From assembly GCF_023016285.1 (NCBI RefSeq), contig NZ_CP095413.1, positions 2,542,001 through 2,606,000 on the forward strand: 64,000 bases of DNA, read 5' to 3'. Shown in pieces: positions 34,176-42,962 of the stretch. Numbering within the stretch: the first letter of the stretch is position 1; each line of letters starts with the position of its first letter. Made by a program: the position numbers and the translations under genes. The notes under the pieces are model-generated. The model was given only the letters and a program-made list of their open reading frames with translations. It did not search any database and was not told where the DNA came from. The stretch is from Muricauda sp. SCSIO 64092. GTDB lineage: Bacteria > Bacteroidota > Bacteroidia > Flavobacteriales > Flavobacteriaceae.

Positions 34176-34715
34176 TTAATTATTAAACCATTTTCTTTGA
34201 TGAAAAGGGGTATATTTTTCCGAAGTCAGGATTTGAACCATATCTTTTTCGATTGAAGCAACTGAAAACTCTTCAATTCTATTTACTTCTTTATTTCTCT
34301 TTACGATTATCAGTGTTGGAAGATAAACGACTCCGTATTGGCTAAGCAGTTTTTGGGGATATGATTTATCTTTATTTACCGCTATTATCTCAAGACGGTT
34401 ATTCGGTATTCCCAAGAAATCAAAAATTTTTAGAAATTTCGGGACGAAAGATTTGCTATCAGAACACCATGTAGCCATAAATAATTTGAATAAATATTTG
34501 CCTTTCAAATTATGAATTGGTCTTAGGGTAAGGGTATCCACTTTGTAATTTTCATAGTTGTTATGATACCATTGGTAAGTTGAATTTTTCAACGCGGTTT
34601 TGTTAATTGCCCCTAACAAATGTCTCTCTTCAACTTGCTGACAATGAACATATTCGATTAAAAATAAACCAAAGAACAACATTAGTAAATGGTAAAAATT
34701 CACTTGTTTTTTCAC
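34176..34715 (-). CDS. Exported thioredoxin-like protein lacking the second Cys
   Basis: A 179-residue protein with a signal peptide ending near EYVHCQQ. The thioredoxin fold is seen from the strand LFKLFMATWCSDSKSFVPKFLKIF and the cis-Pro loop VVYLPTLIIV. The active site reads WCSDS, with Ser where the resolving Cys of CxxC would be, so disulfide reduction by the usual mechanism is unlikely. A monothiol or structural role is more probable. A terminator after the response regulator (34764-34792) separates it from the gene upstream. Confidence 0.75.
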   Translation of the reverse strand: MKKQVNFYHLLMLFFGLFLIEYVHCQQVEERHLLGAINKTALKNSTYQWYHNNYENYKVDTLTLRPIHNLKGKYLFKLFMATWCSDSKSFVPKFLKIFDFLGIPNNRLEIIAVNKDKSYPQKLLSQYGVVYLPTLIIVKRNKEVNRIEEFSVASIEKDMVQILTSEKYTPFHQRKWFNN

Positions 34716-34763
34716 AAGTTCAAAAATAAGTCCATGCTTATTTGAGTTAAAGAAGTTTACAGC

Positions 34764-34792
34764 AAAAAAAGTAAGGTTTAACCTTACTTTTT
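34764..34792 (-). terminator. Symmetric terminator after the LuxR-type regulator
   Basis: Perfect inverted repeat: AAAAAGTAAGGTT (34766-34778) and AACCTTACTTTTT (34780-34792) around one base, with the A-run serving as a T-run on the minus strand. It lies 22 bp beyond the stop of the regulator and can act in both directions. Confidence 0.7.
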
Positions 34793-34813
34793 AAACAATG
34801 TACCAGCTGTTTA

Positions 34814-35485
34814 TCATAAGTAGCCTTTTTCTTTTGCTGTTTTGATCAATTCAAATGTCGAGGCTGTCTCTATGTTGAAATATTTTTTTAGATTTTTTTT
34901 GCGTTTTTCAATCGCCGAAATGGAAAGAGGTACTTTATGAGGTAGGTTTTTTGTCATTATTCCTTGGGATAACCAATGCAAAATCTCTCTATCTATTGCA
35001 TCTATTAATCTAACTTGGGAAAATTGGTTTCTTATAAGCTGGGAAAAAGTTTGACTGTAGTAAATTTTATCTGATAAAACATCCTCGATGGCAGAAATGA
35101 AGGTCTTTTGGTTCAAATCTGTTTTAATCAAAAGACCATCGGGATTTATTGATGTAAAAACATTGTATAACCTATGGTTTTGGCTGTGGCTTGTTGCAAT
35201 GATAATTTTGGTTTGAGGTTTTTTCTTTCTTAGTATGACACCTAAATCCTCACCCGAATAAATACCCATTTTAGGAAATGCAGGAATATTTATATCCAAG
35301 ATTACTATATTAAAACTAAAACTGTTTTTTCCAAAAACTTTGTTATATGCTTCTTCAGAACTACAAGCAGAATGTATATTTGGAACAATTGAATCGTTGC
35401 CTATAAAATGATTTTCAATAAAAATCTTATATCCTTGACAAACAAAAGGATGATCATCAACGCATAAAATCTTTAAGGATTGCAT
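34814..35485 (-). CDS. LuxR/NarL-type response regulator
   Basis: A 223-residue regulator. The receiver domain (1-130) has DDH at the acidic pocket, phospho-acceptor Asp in VILDINIPAFP, Thr/Ser in IIATSHS and Lys in LLIKTDL. The C-terminal four-helix HTH (about 160-223) includes EILHWLSQGIMTKNLPHKVPLSISAIEKRKKNLKKYF. A stretch IPAFPKMGIYSGEDLGVILR is nearly repeated in the broken gene at 44.5 kb. No histidine kinase is nearby. It may control the secreted proteins downstream. Confidence 0.88.
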   Translation of the reverse strand: MQSLKILCVDDHPFVCQGYKIFIENHFIGNDSIVPNIHSACSSEEAYNKVFGKNSFSFNIVILDINIPAFPKMGIYSGEDLGVILRKKKPQTKIIIATSHSQNHRLYNVFTSINPDGLLIKTDLNQKTFISAIEDVLSDKIYYSQTFSQLIRNQFSQVRLIDAIDREILHWLSQGIMTKNLPHKVPLSISAIEKRKKNLKKYFNIETASTFELIKTAKEKGYL

Positions 35486-35599
35486 TAAAACTGTTTTTTA
35501 TTACACTTATATAGTATTCCTCAATATTATTACGAAGCAAAATCTAAAAACCCTTACTGTTTAGTTTGCCCAATGTTTCTGATCAGCACTAATTTGATT

Positions 35600-35998
35600 A
35601 CGGCAAAATTAAGGCGCTTAACCAGCTATACGTCAAGAGGTCTGCAAAGAAAGGCTTGGATATAAAAAATGACGATTTTATGTTTTGTGCATTGAATTAC
35701 CCATAAAAGGACTTTGGAAAAACAGATGTTGGACTGCACCATTCTTCAGGACAATGGCTAACTATTGGTCATAATCCTGTCACTTGTCAAATTCTAGCCA
35801 GCGGAAGGAGGTCTTTTTCCCTTAATTTTGACTACTGGACTTATGATCCATGGGAACGATGGAAAACCTCTTATATGGGAAGTAGTATCTCCTTAAAATA
35901 AATAAGTTTTATCAAAGGTTGGATAAACTATTTTGGAAGCAGGGAGCTAACGTATCTTTTGAACATATAGCTCTAGATGATTCCGAAATATCACATAA
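35600..35998 (+). pseudogene. Decayed sequence with short coding remnants
   Basis: About 400 bp without an intact gene. Around 35711-35901, one plus-strand frame is open for about 60 codons (FGKTDVGLHHSSGQWLTIGH at its start), ending at a TAA, with no usable start or known family. Around 35903-35968, a frame reads SFIKGWINYFGSREL, which resembles the C-terminal region of group II intron reverse transcriptase/maturases (..FIRGW-NYF..). I take this as debris of one or more lost mobile genes. Confidence 0.3.
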
Positions 35999-36589
35999 CT
36001 AATTTTTGGCTTCTAATAACCGTGCCACATACTTGCCAATCACATCAAACTCCAGGTTGACCCTTGAACCCATCTTATACGAATGGAATCGGGTATGGTC
36101 ATAGGTATAGGGAATAATGGCAACACTAAATCGATTCTTTCGGGAATCCACCACGGTCAAGCTAACACCATCAACGGTAATTGACCCTTTTTCTATGGTA
36201 ATATTGTTTTGGGAGGGATCGTACTCAAATGTAAAGAACCAACTTCCCTGTTTTTCTTCCAGGCCCACACAGGTTGCCGTTTGGTCCACATGACCTTGGA
36301 CCATGTGCCCATCCAAACGGGCGCCCAGGACCATGGCACGTTCCAGGTTTACAAAATCCCCCACTTCCAAATCCCCAAGGCTGGATTTGTCCAAGGTCTC
36401 CTGGATGGCGGTTACGGTATACACATCGTCCCGTATGTCCACCACAGTGAGGCAGACCCCGTTATGTGCCACACTTTGATCAATTTTAAGTTCTTGGGAG
36501 ATATCCGACCGTATCCCAATATGTAGGTTTTCATTTTCCTTTTTTAATGCTGTTACCTCTCCTAAAGTCTCAATGATTCCTGTGAACAT
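35999..36589 (-). CDS. ribE: Riboflavin synthase, alpha subunit
   Basis: A 196-residue enzyme that dismutates two 6,7-dimethyl-8-ribityllumazines to riboflavin. It shows the classical N-terminus MFTGIIETLGEV and two lumazine-binding beta-barrels (about 1-97 and 98-190), each with its signature: NGVCLTVVDI in the first, DGVSLTVVD in the second. A C-terminal helix (GKYVARLLEA) forms the trimer contact. The length is normal. Divergent from pdxA, with overlapping promoters between them. Confidence 0.96.
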   Translation of the reverse strand: MFTGIIETLGEVTALKKENENLHIGIRSDISQELKIDQSVAHNGVCLTVVDIRDDVYTVTAIQETLDKSSLGDLEVGDFVNLERAMVLGARLDGHMVQGHVDQTATCVGLEEKQGSWFFTFEYDPSQNNITIEKGSITVDGVSLTVVDSRKNRFSVAIIPYTYDHTRFHSYKMGSRVNLEFDVIGKYVARLLEAKN

Positions 36590-36606
36590 CCCAATAATAA
36601 TTTACC

Positions 36607-36627
36607 TAGCTTTGTTTTGTAAAATTA
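36607..36627. promoter_or_regulatory. Divergent -7 boxes of pdxA and ribE
   Basis: TAGCTTTG (8 of 8) at 36607-36614 on plus, 25 bp before the pdxA ATG at 36639; TAATTTTA (7 of 8) on minus at 36620-36627, 30 bp before the ribE ATG. The two boxes interlock, so the promoters probably compete. Confidence 0.55.
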
Positions 36628-36638
36628 GGGATTCGATT

Positions 36639-37694
36639 ATGGATTCTAAGAATGAAAACAAGAAAATACGCGTGGGAATTTCCATTGGGGACATCAATGG
36701 TATTGGGTGTGAGGTGGCGCTGAAATCGTTTTCCGATGCCCGAATGCTGGATTTTTGTACGCCCGTCCTTTTTGCCTCCAATAAGGTTGTTTCGGAACAG
36801 TTAAAGACTTTGGGGTTGGAACTAAGGTTCCATGGGGTCCGGGAAGCCGAAAAGGTCCACGACGGAAAAGTAAACGTGGTCAACGTTTGGAAAGAACCCG
36901 TTCCGTTGGAGTTTGGCCAAGCAACGACAAATGGTGGAAAATACGCCATAAGATCACTTCGGGCGGCAGTGGATGCGTTAAAAAAAGGGAGTATAGATGT
37001 GTTGGTAACGGCCCCCATCAATAAAAACAATATACAGTCGAAGGATTTTAAGTTCCCGGGACATACGGACTATCTTGCCCAGGAACTGGATGGAGAGAGC
37101 CTGATGTTTATGGTTACGGACAGTGTTAAGGTAGGCCTATTAACGGACCATATTGCGGTAAAAGAGGTGGCTTCGGCCATTACGACCAAGTTGATAAGGG
37201 ACAAGGTCTTTACCATTTCAAAATCCTTAACGATGGACTTCGGAATCCGAAAGCCCAAGATCGCCCTACTGGGAATCAATCCACATAGTGGTGACAACGG
37301 CACCATAGGCAAGGAAGACGAGGACATTATGAAACCGGCAATAGCGGATTTGTTTAAGGAAGGCCACTTGGTCTATGGCCCATATTCCGCAGATAGCTTT
37401 TTTGGTTCCCAGTCCCACCAGGCCTTTGATGCTGTTTTGGCCGCTTATCACGATCAAGGATTGATTCCATTTAAAACCTTAAGCTTTGGACAAGGGGTAA
37501 ACTATACTGCGGGATTGGCAAAGGTGAGAACATCTCCCGACCATGGAACCGCCTATGAAATTGCAGGGAAGAACCAAGCGGATGAAACCTCATTTAAAGA
37601 GGCTGTTTTCACGGCGATAAAAATTTATAGGAATAGGGAAGATTACCAATGGCTTACTAAAAACCCGCTAAAAAAACAGGTGGCGAAACGCTAG
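36639..37694 (+). CDS. pdxA: 4-hydroxythreonine-4-phosphate dehydrogenase
   Basis: A 351-residue enzyme of pyridoxal-5'-phosphate synthesis (NAD-dependent oxidation before the PdxJ step). The ATG at 36639 is chosen because the N-terminus MDSKNENKKIRVGISIGDINGIG leads straight into the family opening GI-GD-NGIG, while the longer frame crosses the promoter. The metal-binding histidines are in PGHTDYLA, LTDHIAV and AYHDQGLIPFK; a final DHGTAYEIAG completes the active site. Co-directional with DUF177-rpmF, but the latter have their own promoter. Confidence 0.95.
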   Translation: MDSKNENKKIRVGISIGDINGIGCEVALKSFSDARMLDFCTPVLFASNKVVSEQLKTLGLELRFHGVREAEKVHDGKVNVVNVWKEPVPLEFGQATTNGGKYAIRSLRAAVDALKKGSIDVLVTAPINKNNIQSKDFKFPGHTDYLAQELDGESLMFMVTDSVKVGLLTDHIAVKEVASAITTKLIRDKVFTISKSLTMDFGIRKPKIALLGINPHSGDNGTIGKEDEDIMKPAIADLFKEGHLVYGPYSADSFFGSQSHQAFDAVLAAYHDQGLIPFKTLSFGQGVNYTAGLAKVRTSPDHGTAYEIAGKNQADETSFKEAVFTAIKIYRNREDYQWLTKNPLKKQVAKR

Positions 37695-37722
37695 AAATCA
37701 GCAATTGTTTTTTGGTGATTTT

Positions 37723-37757
37723 TTTGAAGTATTCTATAAATAAAAAATGTATCTTTG
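37723..37757 (+). promoter_or_regulatory. Promoter of the DUF177-rpmF operon
   Basis: TTTG at 37723-37726 as the -33 element and a perfect TATCTTTG at 37750-37757 as the -7 box, 23 bp apart, in the style of strong Bacteroidota ribosomal promoters. The DUF177 start follows 43 bp later. Confidence 0.7.
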
Positions 37758-37799
37758 CACCCGCCTTAGCGGAAAGGTACACAAACATTTAGTGTTCAA

Positions 37800-38336
37800 A
37801 TGATGAAGAAAAGGGAGTATTTTATTCCTTTCAAGGGGTTAAAAGCGGGCAAACACAATTTTGGGTACAAAATTGACAATTCGTTCTTTGAATCTTTTGG
37901 TTACGCGGAATTTAACGGTTCCAACATCACTTCCGAGGTTGTTTTAAACAAGATGGAAAGCATGATGGAGTTGGACATTGAGGCGAAGGGAACGGTCAAC
38001 GTCAATTGTGATTTGACCAATGAACCTTACGACCAAGCTATTTCCGCTAACCTGCATTTGGTGATTAAATTCGGGGAGGACTATAATGATGAAGATGATG
38101 AAATCCTTATCCTTCCCCATGGCGAATACCAGGTCAACATTGCACAATATCTATACGAAATGTTGGTCTTGGCCGTTCCCCAAAAGCGAATACATCCCGG
38201 GGTATTGGATGGCACATTGAAGTCCGATGCGCTTAAAAAACTCGAAGAGTTGCAACCTAGGGAAAATACCAACAAAGATGAGAGGACCGACCCAAGATGG
38301 GATGGATTAAAAAAATTATTAACGGACAATAAATAG
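37800..38336 (+). CDS. DUF177 (YceD-like) protein
   Basis: A 178-residue cytoplasmic protein of the DUF177/YceD family, which precedes rpmF across bacteria and is linked to 23S rRNA/ribosome assembly. The family is recognised from the N-terminal FIPFKGLKAGKHNFGYKID, the metal-site-like region where a single Cys remains (VNVNCDLTNEPYD), the acidic EDYNDEDDEI loop and the C-terminal DPRWDGLKKLL motif. Six bases before rpmF. A second ATG three bases in is an equally good start. Confidence 0.92.
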   Translation: MMKKREYFIPFKGLKAGKHNFGYKIDNSFFESFGYAEFNGSNITSEVVLNKMESMMELDIEAKGTVNVNCDLTNEPYDQAISANLHLVIKFGEDYNDEDDEILILPHGEYQVNIAQYLYEMLVLAVPQKRIHPGVLDGTLKSDALKKLEELQPRENTNKDERTDPRWDGLKKLLTDNK

Positions 38337-38342
38337 GAAAAC

Positions 38343-38543
38343 ATGGCACATCCTAAAAGAAAAATATCAAAAACAAGAAGGGACAAAAGAAGGACCCATT
38401 ACAAGGCCAGTATGCCTACCATTGCCAAGGATTCTTCAACTGGGGAACTACACCTGTACCACAGGGCCCATTGGCATGAAGGGAAACTATACTACAGGGG
38501 CCAGGTTCTTATTGATAGGACCGAAGAAGAAACTGCAGCTTAG
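38343..38543 (+). CDS. rpmF: 50S ribosomal protein L32
   Basis: A 66-residue ribosomal protein with the strictly conserved opening [22 protein letters not shown] and the [15 protein letters not shown] tail; no zinc-binding cysteines, as usual in the Bacteroidota form. Classic partner of the DUF177 gene. A terminator follows 26 bp downstream, so it is the last gene of its operon. Confidence 0.97.
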   Translation: MAHPKRKISKTRRDKRRTHYKASMPTIAKDSSTGELHLYHRAHWHEGKLYYRGQVLIDRTEEETAA

Positions 38544-38569
38544 CGGATTTTTCCCAATGACAATACCAG

Positions 38570-38601
38570 CTCCCATTTCGTTTGAAAATCGGGAGTTTTT
38601 T
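38570..38601 (+). terminator. Terminator after rpmF
   Basis: CTCCC (38570-38574) and GGGAG (38591-38595) with an inner TTTC/GAAA pairing, followed directly by TTTTTT (38596-38601). Confidence 0.6.
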
Positions 38602-38605
38602 ATTT

Positions 38606-38765
38606 GAACTCATCTAGAGTTCGCAGGGTTTAGGGAAAAAACAGGATTTTGTGCCCAGATGAAGGCTTTTTCGCGTTGCATAGCCATAGCTACGGAACAA
38701 GAAAAAGACAAAATATGGGTGCAAAAGATATTTTGCAGCAAATTTTACGAACTCAAGACGAGTTC
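38606..38765. repeat. Two identical dyads in the rpmF-fabH gap
   Basis: The 17-mer GAACTC-N5-GAGTTC occurs twice, at 38606-38622 and 38749-38765, both with perfect six-base arms. Between them, an imperfect palindrome around 38675-38698 is centred on TAGCCATAGCTA. The gap 38602-38875 has no supportable gene. The dyads may be operators for fabH or ends of a small inserted repeat. A -7-like box TACTTTTC at 38822-38829, with TTG 23 bp upstream, is a candidate fabH promoter. Confidence 0.5.
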
Positions 38766-38875
38766 TTTGTACGGCAGATTGAAAAACAACGGTTGTTGGT
38801 TAAAATATCAGAGAAAATCACTACTTTTCATCGATTTTGAGTCGATTTTTGGCTTTTTGACAAAATTCAAACTTA

Positions 38876-39871
38876 ATGGCTAAAACTAAAGCAGCTATCA
38901 CAGCTGTAGGGGCATACCTTCCGGAATATGTGTTGACGAACCAGATTTTGGAAACCATGGTGGATACCACTGACGAATGGATAACCACTCGCACTGGAAT
39001 CAAGGAGAGAAGAATCCTAAAGGAAGATGGAAAAGGAACTTCGTTTATGGCAATAAAAGCAGCGGAGGACCTTATGGCAAAAAAAGGTTTGGATCCCAAG
39101 GATATAGACATGATCATCATGGCTACTGCAACACCGGATATGCCCGTTGCCGCCACAGGAGCCTATGTTGCATCGGAAATAGGAGCCACCAATGCTTTTT
39201 CCTATGATCTGCAGGCCGCCTGTTCCAGTTTTTTGTACGGTATGTCAACCTCGGCCAGCTATATAGCGTCCGGCCGTTACAGGAAGGTGCTATTGATAGG
39301 CGCGGATAAGATGTCCTCCATCATAGATTATACGGATAGGACCACATGTATCATTTTTGGGGATGGTGCCGGGGCGGTTCTTTTTGAAGCGGATGAAGAA
39401 GGCTTCGGTCTTCAAGATGAACTCTTAAGAAGTGATGGTGTAGGACGACAGTTTTTAAAAATAGATGCTGGAGGCTCCATGTTGCCAGCTTCGGAAGATA
39501 CCGTAAAGAACAAACAGCATTTTGTTTTTCAAGACGGGAAGTCGGTTTTCAAATTTGCGGTCTCCAATATGGCAGATGTCTCGGCCAAAATTATGGAACG
39601 GAACAAGCTCACCCACGAAGATGTGCAATGGTTGGTTCCGCATCAGGCCAATAAAAGGATCATTGATGCCACGGCCAGGCGCATGGGTTTGGAGGAGTCC
39701 AAGGTAATGATGAATATCCATAGGTATGGCAATACCACTTCGGCCACTTTGCCCTTATTGCTCCATGATTATGAAAAGCAATTGAAAAAAGGGGATAATA
39801 TCGTATTCGCTGCCTTTGGTGGTGGATTTACCTGGGGTTCCATTTATTTAAAATGGGCCTACAATTCATAA
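38876..39871 (+). CDS. fabH: Beta-ketoacyl-ACP synthase III
   Basis: A 331-residue KAS III that condenses a primer acyl-CoA with malonyl-ACP to start fatty-acid synthesis. The catalytic triad is visible: Cys in LQAACSSFLYG, His in VPHQANKRI and Asn in IHRYGNTTSATLP. Length and opening (AAITAVGAYLPEYVLTN) are typical. First gene of fabH-accB-accC; grouping initiation with acetyl-CoA carboxylase genes is standard in this phylum. Confidence 0.96.
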   Translation: MAKTKAAITAVGAYLPEYVLTNQILETMVDTTDEWITTRTGIKERRILKEDGKGTSFMAIKAAEDLMAKKGLDPKDIDMIIMATATPDMPVAATGAYVASEIGATNAFSYDLQAACSSFLYGMSTSASYIASGRYRKVLLIGADKMSSIIDYTDRTTCIIFGDGAGAVLFEADEEGFGLQDELLRSDGVGRQFLKIDAGGSMLPASEDTVKNKQHFVFQDGKSVFKFAVSNMADVSAKIMERNKLTHEDVQWLVPHQANKRIIDATARRMGLEESKVMMNIHRYGNTTSATLPLLLHDYEKQLKKGDNIVFAAFGGGFTWGSIYLKWAYNS

Positions 39872-39895
39872 TAGCAACTAACTAAATCAAATTCA

Positions 39896-40384
39896 ATGGA
39901 TATCAAGGAAATTCAAAGTCTAATAAAGTTCGTAGCCAAATCCGGTGCCAGCGAAGTGAAATTAGAGATGGAGGATATCAAAATCACTATCCGAACCGGT
40001 AGTGCTGCTACGACTCCAGAGACCACGATTGTTCAGCAGATTCCCGTAGCACCGGCTCCAGTTGCGGCTGCCCCTGCCCCTGCCCAGGAAGCCCCTGCCC
40101 CTGCGGCACCTGCAAAGGAGGCTGCGGAAGAGGACAATTCCGAATACATTACCATAAAATCGCCGATTATTGGAACGTTCTACAGAAAACCCTCTCCGGA
40201 CAAACCGCCTTTTGTGGAAGTTGGAAGTCAAATCCAAAAAGGTGATGTATTGTGTGTGATTGAAGCAATGAAATTGTTCAATGATATTGAATCCGAAGTT
40301 TCCGGAAAGATTGTTAAGGTGTTGGTGGATGATTCCTCACCTGTTGAATTTGACCAGCCACTTTTCTTGGTCGACCCATCATAA
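39896..40384 (+). CDS. accB: Biotin carboxyl carrier protein of acetyl-CoA carboxylase
   Basis: A 162-residue BCCP. An N-terminal dimerisation part (1-40), an Ala/Pro-rich flexible linker (about 45-80, encoded by GC-rich repeats) and the biotinyl domain (about 85-162) with the biotin-accepting Lys in VIEAMKLFNDIES. The canonical thumb and the final FLVDPS are present. It lies 24 bp after fabH and 73 bp before accC. Confidence 0.96.
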   Translation: MDIKEIQSLIKFVAKSGASEVKLEMEDIKITIRTGSAATTPETTIVQQIPVAPAPVAAAPAPAQEAPAPAAPAKEAAEEDNSEYITIKSPIIGTFYRKPSPDKPPFVEVGSQIQKGDVLCVIEAMKLFNDIESEVSGKIVKVLVDDSSPVEFDQPLFLVDPS

Positions 40385-40457
40385 ACTCAATTCCAAAATC
40401 CATTTACCAAAGTCCAGAAGGGTATTTGGAAATTGACAGTTGAAATTTCAAGGAATT

Positions 40458-41810
40458 ATGTTCAAAAAAATATTGATAGCAAACAGGGGGGAGATAGCAT
40501 TGCGAGTTATCCGTACCTGTAAGGAAATGGGCATCAAGACCGTAGCTGTGTATTCCAAGGCAGATGAAGAGAGCTTACATGTCCGTTTTGCGGATGAAGC
40601 CGTCTGTATAGGTCCAGCCCCAAGTTCGGAATCGTACCTAAAAATTCCCAATATCATTGCAGCTGCGGAAATCACCAATGCAGATGCCATTCATCCAGGA
40701 TATGGCTTTCTTTCCGAAAACGCCAAATTTTCGAAAATATGTGCGGAATCCGACATTAAATTTATTGGGGCTTCTTCCGAGCAAATAGAAAAAATGGGTG
40801 ACAAGGCCACGGCAAAGGAAACCATGAAAAAAGCGGGAGTACCGACCATACCAGGTTCCGATGGATTGCTCAAGGATGTGGGCCATGCAAAAAAAGTGGC
40901 CGAAAAAATGGGATACCCCGTTATGATCAAAGCTACCGCCGGAGGTGGGGGAAAAGGCATGCGTGCCATTTGGAGCGAAGAAGAACTGGAGTCAGGTTTT
41001 GATAGTGCCGTAAAAGAAGCCACGGCAGCTTTTGGCAACGGGGGGATGTACATGGAAAAGCTGATAGAGGAGCCCAGACATATTGAAATCCAAATTGTTG
41101 GAGATCAGTTTGGTAAGGCATGTCACCTTTCGGAGCGCGATTGTTCCGTACAACGAAGGCACCAAAAGCTCACTGAGGAAACCCCTTCTCCCTTTATGAC
41201 CGACAAGCTAAGGGATGAGATGGGAAAAGCTGCGGTAAAGGCTGCAGAATACATTAAATATGAAGGTGCGGGAACGGTAGAGTTTTTGGTGGATAAACAC
41301 AGGAACTTCTATTTTATGGAAATGAACACCCGTATACAGGTAGAACACCCCATTACGGAACAGGTCGTAGATTATGATTTGATCAGGGAACAGATTTTGG
41401 TGGCCGCCGGCGTACCGATCTCAGGAAAAAACTACACTCCAAAATTACATTCCATTGAATGCCGGATCAATGCAGAGGACCCTTATAACGATTTTAGGCC
41501 CTCTCCCGGTAGGATAACCACCTTACATACCCCTGGAGGGCATGGGGTGCGTTTGGATACCCATGTGTACAGCGGTTATATTATTCCACCAAACTATGAC
41601 TCCATGATCGCCAAATTGATTACCACGGCCCAAACAAGGGAAGAGGCCATCAATAAAATGCGGAGGGCATTGGATGAATTTGTTATTGAGGGCATCAAGA
41701 CCACTATTCCGTTCCATAGGCAGTTAATGGAAAGTCCGGATTACCTGGCTGGAAATTATACGACCAAGTTTATGGAGGATTTTGAAATAGACGAAAAATA
41801 TCAAGATTAA
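40458..41810 (+). CDS. accC: Biotin carboxylase of acetyl-CoA carboxylase
   Basis: A 450-residue ATP-grasp enzyme that carboxylates BCCP-biotin. The start at ATG 40458 gives the family N-terminus [20 protein letters not shown]. The ATP lid GGGGKGMR, the metal/bicarbonate residues in [13 protein letters not shown] and the C-terminal biotin carboxylase domain ([11 protein letters not shown].., ..[20 protein letters not shown]) are all intact. It ends the fab/acc operon with a terminator directly after it. Confidence 0.97.
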   Translation: MFKKILIANRGEIALRVIRTCKEMGIKTVAVYSKADEESLHVRFADEAVCIGPAPSSESYLKIPNIIAAAEITNADAIHPGYGFLSENAKFSKICAESDIKFIGASSEQIEKMGDKATAKETMKKAGVPTIPGSDGLLKDVGHAKKVAEKMGYPVMIKATAGGGGKGMRAIWSEEELESGFDSAVKEATAAFGNGGMYMEKLIEEPRHIEIQIVGDQFGKACHLSERDCSVQRRHQKLTEETPSPFMTDKLRDEMGKAAVKAAEYIKYEGAGTVEFLVDKHRNFYFMEMNTRIQVEHPITEQVVDYDLIREQILVAAGVPISGKNYTPKLHSIECRINAEDPYNDFRPSPGRITTLHTPGGHGVRLDTHVYSGYIIPPNYDSMIAKLITTAQTREEAINKMRRALDEFVIEGIKTTIPFHRQLMESPDYLAGNYTTKFMEDFEIDEKYQD

Positions 41811-41814
41811 TTCC

Positions 41815-41842
41815 AACCCCGATTTATCGGGGTTTTTCTTTT
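41815..41842 (+). terminator. Terminator of the acc operon
   Basis: AACCCCGA (41815-41822) pairs with TCGGGGTT (41827-41834) over TTTA, followed by TTTCTTTT. The next start codon (41843) touches the end of the T-run. Confidence 0.8.
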
Positions 41843-42958
41843 ATGGAACTTAGCTATTGGGAATACAAAACCTGGTTGTCCAATATCGATTTTGCGGTGG
41901 TGGGAAGCGGTATTGTTGGGTTAAGTACGGCCTTATTTCTTAAGGAACGGTTTCCCAAAGCCAAAATTCTTGTTTTGGAAAAAGGGGTATTGCCACAGGG
42001 AGCAAGCACAAAAAATGCGGGTTTTGCCTGTTTTGGAAGTGTTTCGGAAATCGTATCGGACCTAAAGAAGCATACTGAGGAAGAGGTCTCAAAATTGGTG
42101 GCCCAGCGCTTTAAGGGAATTCAACTCCTCAGGCGGACCTTAGGGGATGCCAATATCGATTTTTTAAAGCTTGGGGGGCACGAGTTATTCCTAAAAAAGG
42201 ATGAAGCCCTTTATGACAGCTGTAGGATTTCTTTGGACAGGATTAATACCCTATTGGAACCTGTTTTTGGGAAAAAGGTGTTTGGACACCACTCAAATAG
42301 TTTTGGTTTTCAAGGGATATGGGGTGAATACATTACCCATTCCGAAGAAGGTCAGTTGCACACGGGAAAACTCATGCAAACGCTGTTAAAACTAGTGTTG
42401 GGCAAAGGAGTCCATATCTTAAATTCGGTTCAGGTACAAGGGTTTGAGGAGCTACAAAGCGGTGTTTCCATAAAGACGGACAAATTTGAGTTTACGGCCG
42501 ACCGATTACTGATTACCACCAATGGCTTTGCTTCGCAATTCTTGAGCAGGGACGTGCGTCCGGCAAGAGCACAGGTGTTAATCACCAAACCCATTGAAAA
42601 CTTAGCGGTCAAGGGCACCTTTCATTTTGATGAGGGCTATTACTATTTTCGGAACATAGACCACCGGATTTTATTTGGTGGTGGTCGGAATTTGGATTTC
42701 AAGACCGAGGAAACCAAGGAATTTGGACAAACGAAATTGATCCAAAACAAGTTGGAAACGCTCCTGTCCAAAGTAATCCTCCCCAACACCCCATTTGAAA
42801 TAGACCATCGTTGGAGTGGTATTATGGGGGTGGGGGAACAAAAGAAACCCATTATCGAGCAATTGTCAAACCGAACCTATTGTGGTGTTCGACTTGGCGG
42901 AATGGGAATCGCCATAGGCACTTCCGTGGGGAAGGGTTTGGCAGAGCTTGTTCATTAG
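41843..42958 (+). CDS. FAD-dependent oxidoreductase (DAO family)
   Basis: A 371-residue flavoenzyme of the D-amino-acid oxidase/glycine oxidase-like family. The dinucleotide fold is at about residues 18-50 (FAVVGSGIVGLSTALFL, then LVLEKG at the end of the second strand). The family loop GASTKNAGFACFG lies next to FAD, and the C-terminal GGMGIAIGTSVGKGLAEL closes the site. The substrate is not evident. The ATG directly follows the acc terminator, leaving almost no room for a separate leader, so expression may rely on readthrough or a promoter inside accC. Confidence 0.88.
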   Translation: MELSYWEYKTWLSNIDFAVVGSGIVGLSTALFLKERFPKAKILVLEKGVLPQGASTKNAGFACFGSVSEIVSDLKKHTEEEVSKLVAQRFKGIQLLRRTLGDANIDFLKLGGHELFLKKDEALYDSCRISLDRINTLLEPVFGKKVFGHHSNSFGFQGIWGEYITHSEEGQLHTGKLMQTLLKLVLGKGVHILNSVQVQGFEELQSGVSIKTDKFEFTADRLLITTNGFASQFLSRDVRPARAQVLITKPIENLAVKGTFHFDEGYYYFRNIDHRILFGGGRNLDFKTEETKEFGQTKLIQNKLETLLSKVILPNTPFEIDHRWSGIMGVGEQKKPIIEQLSNRTYCGVRLGGMGIAIGTSVGKGLAELVH

Positions 42959-42962
42959 GCTC

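Noticed and set aside
38659..38883. 74-codon plus-strand ORF before fabH
   Set aside because: It covers one of the dyads and the fabH promoter and overlaps the fabH start; it looks like translated repeat sequence.
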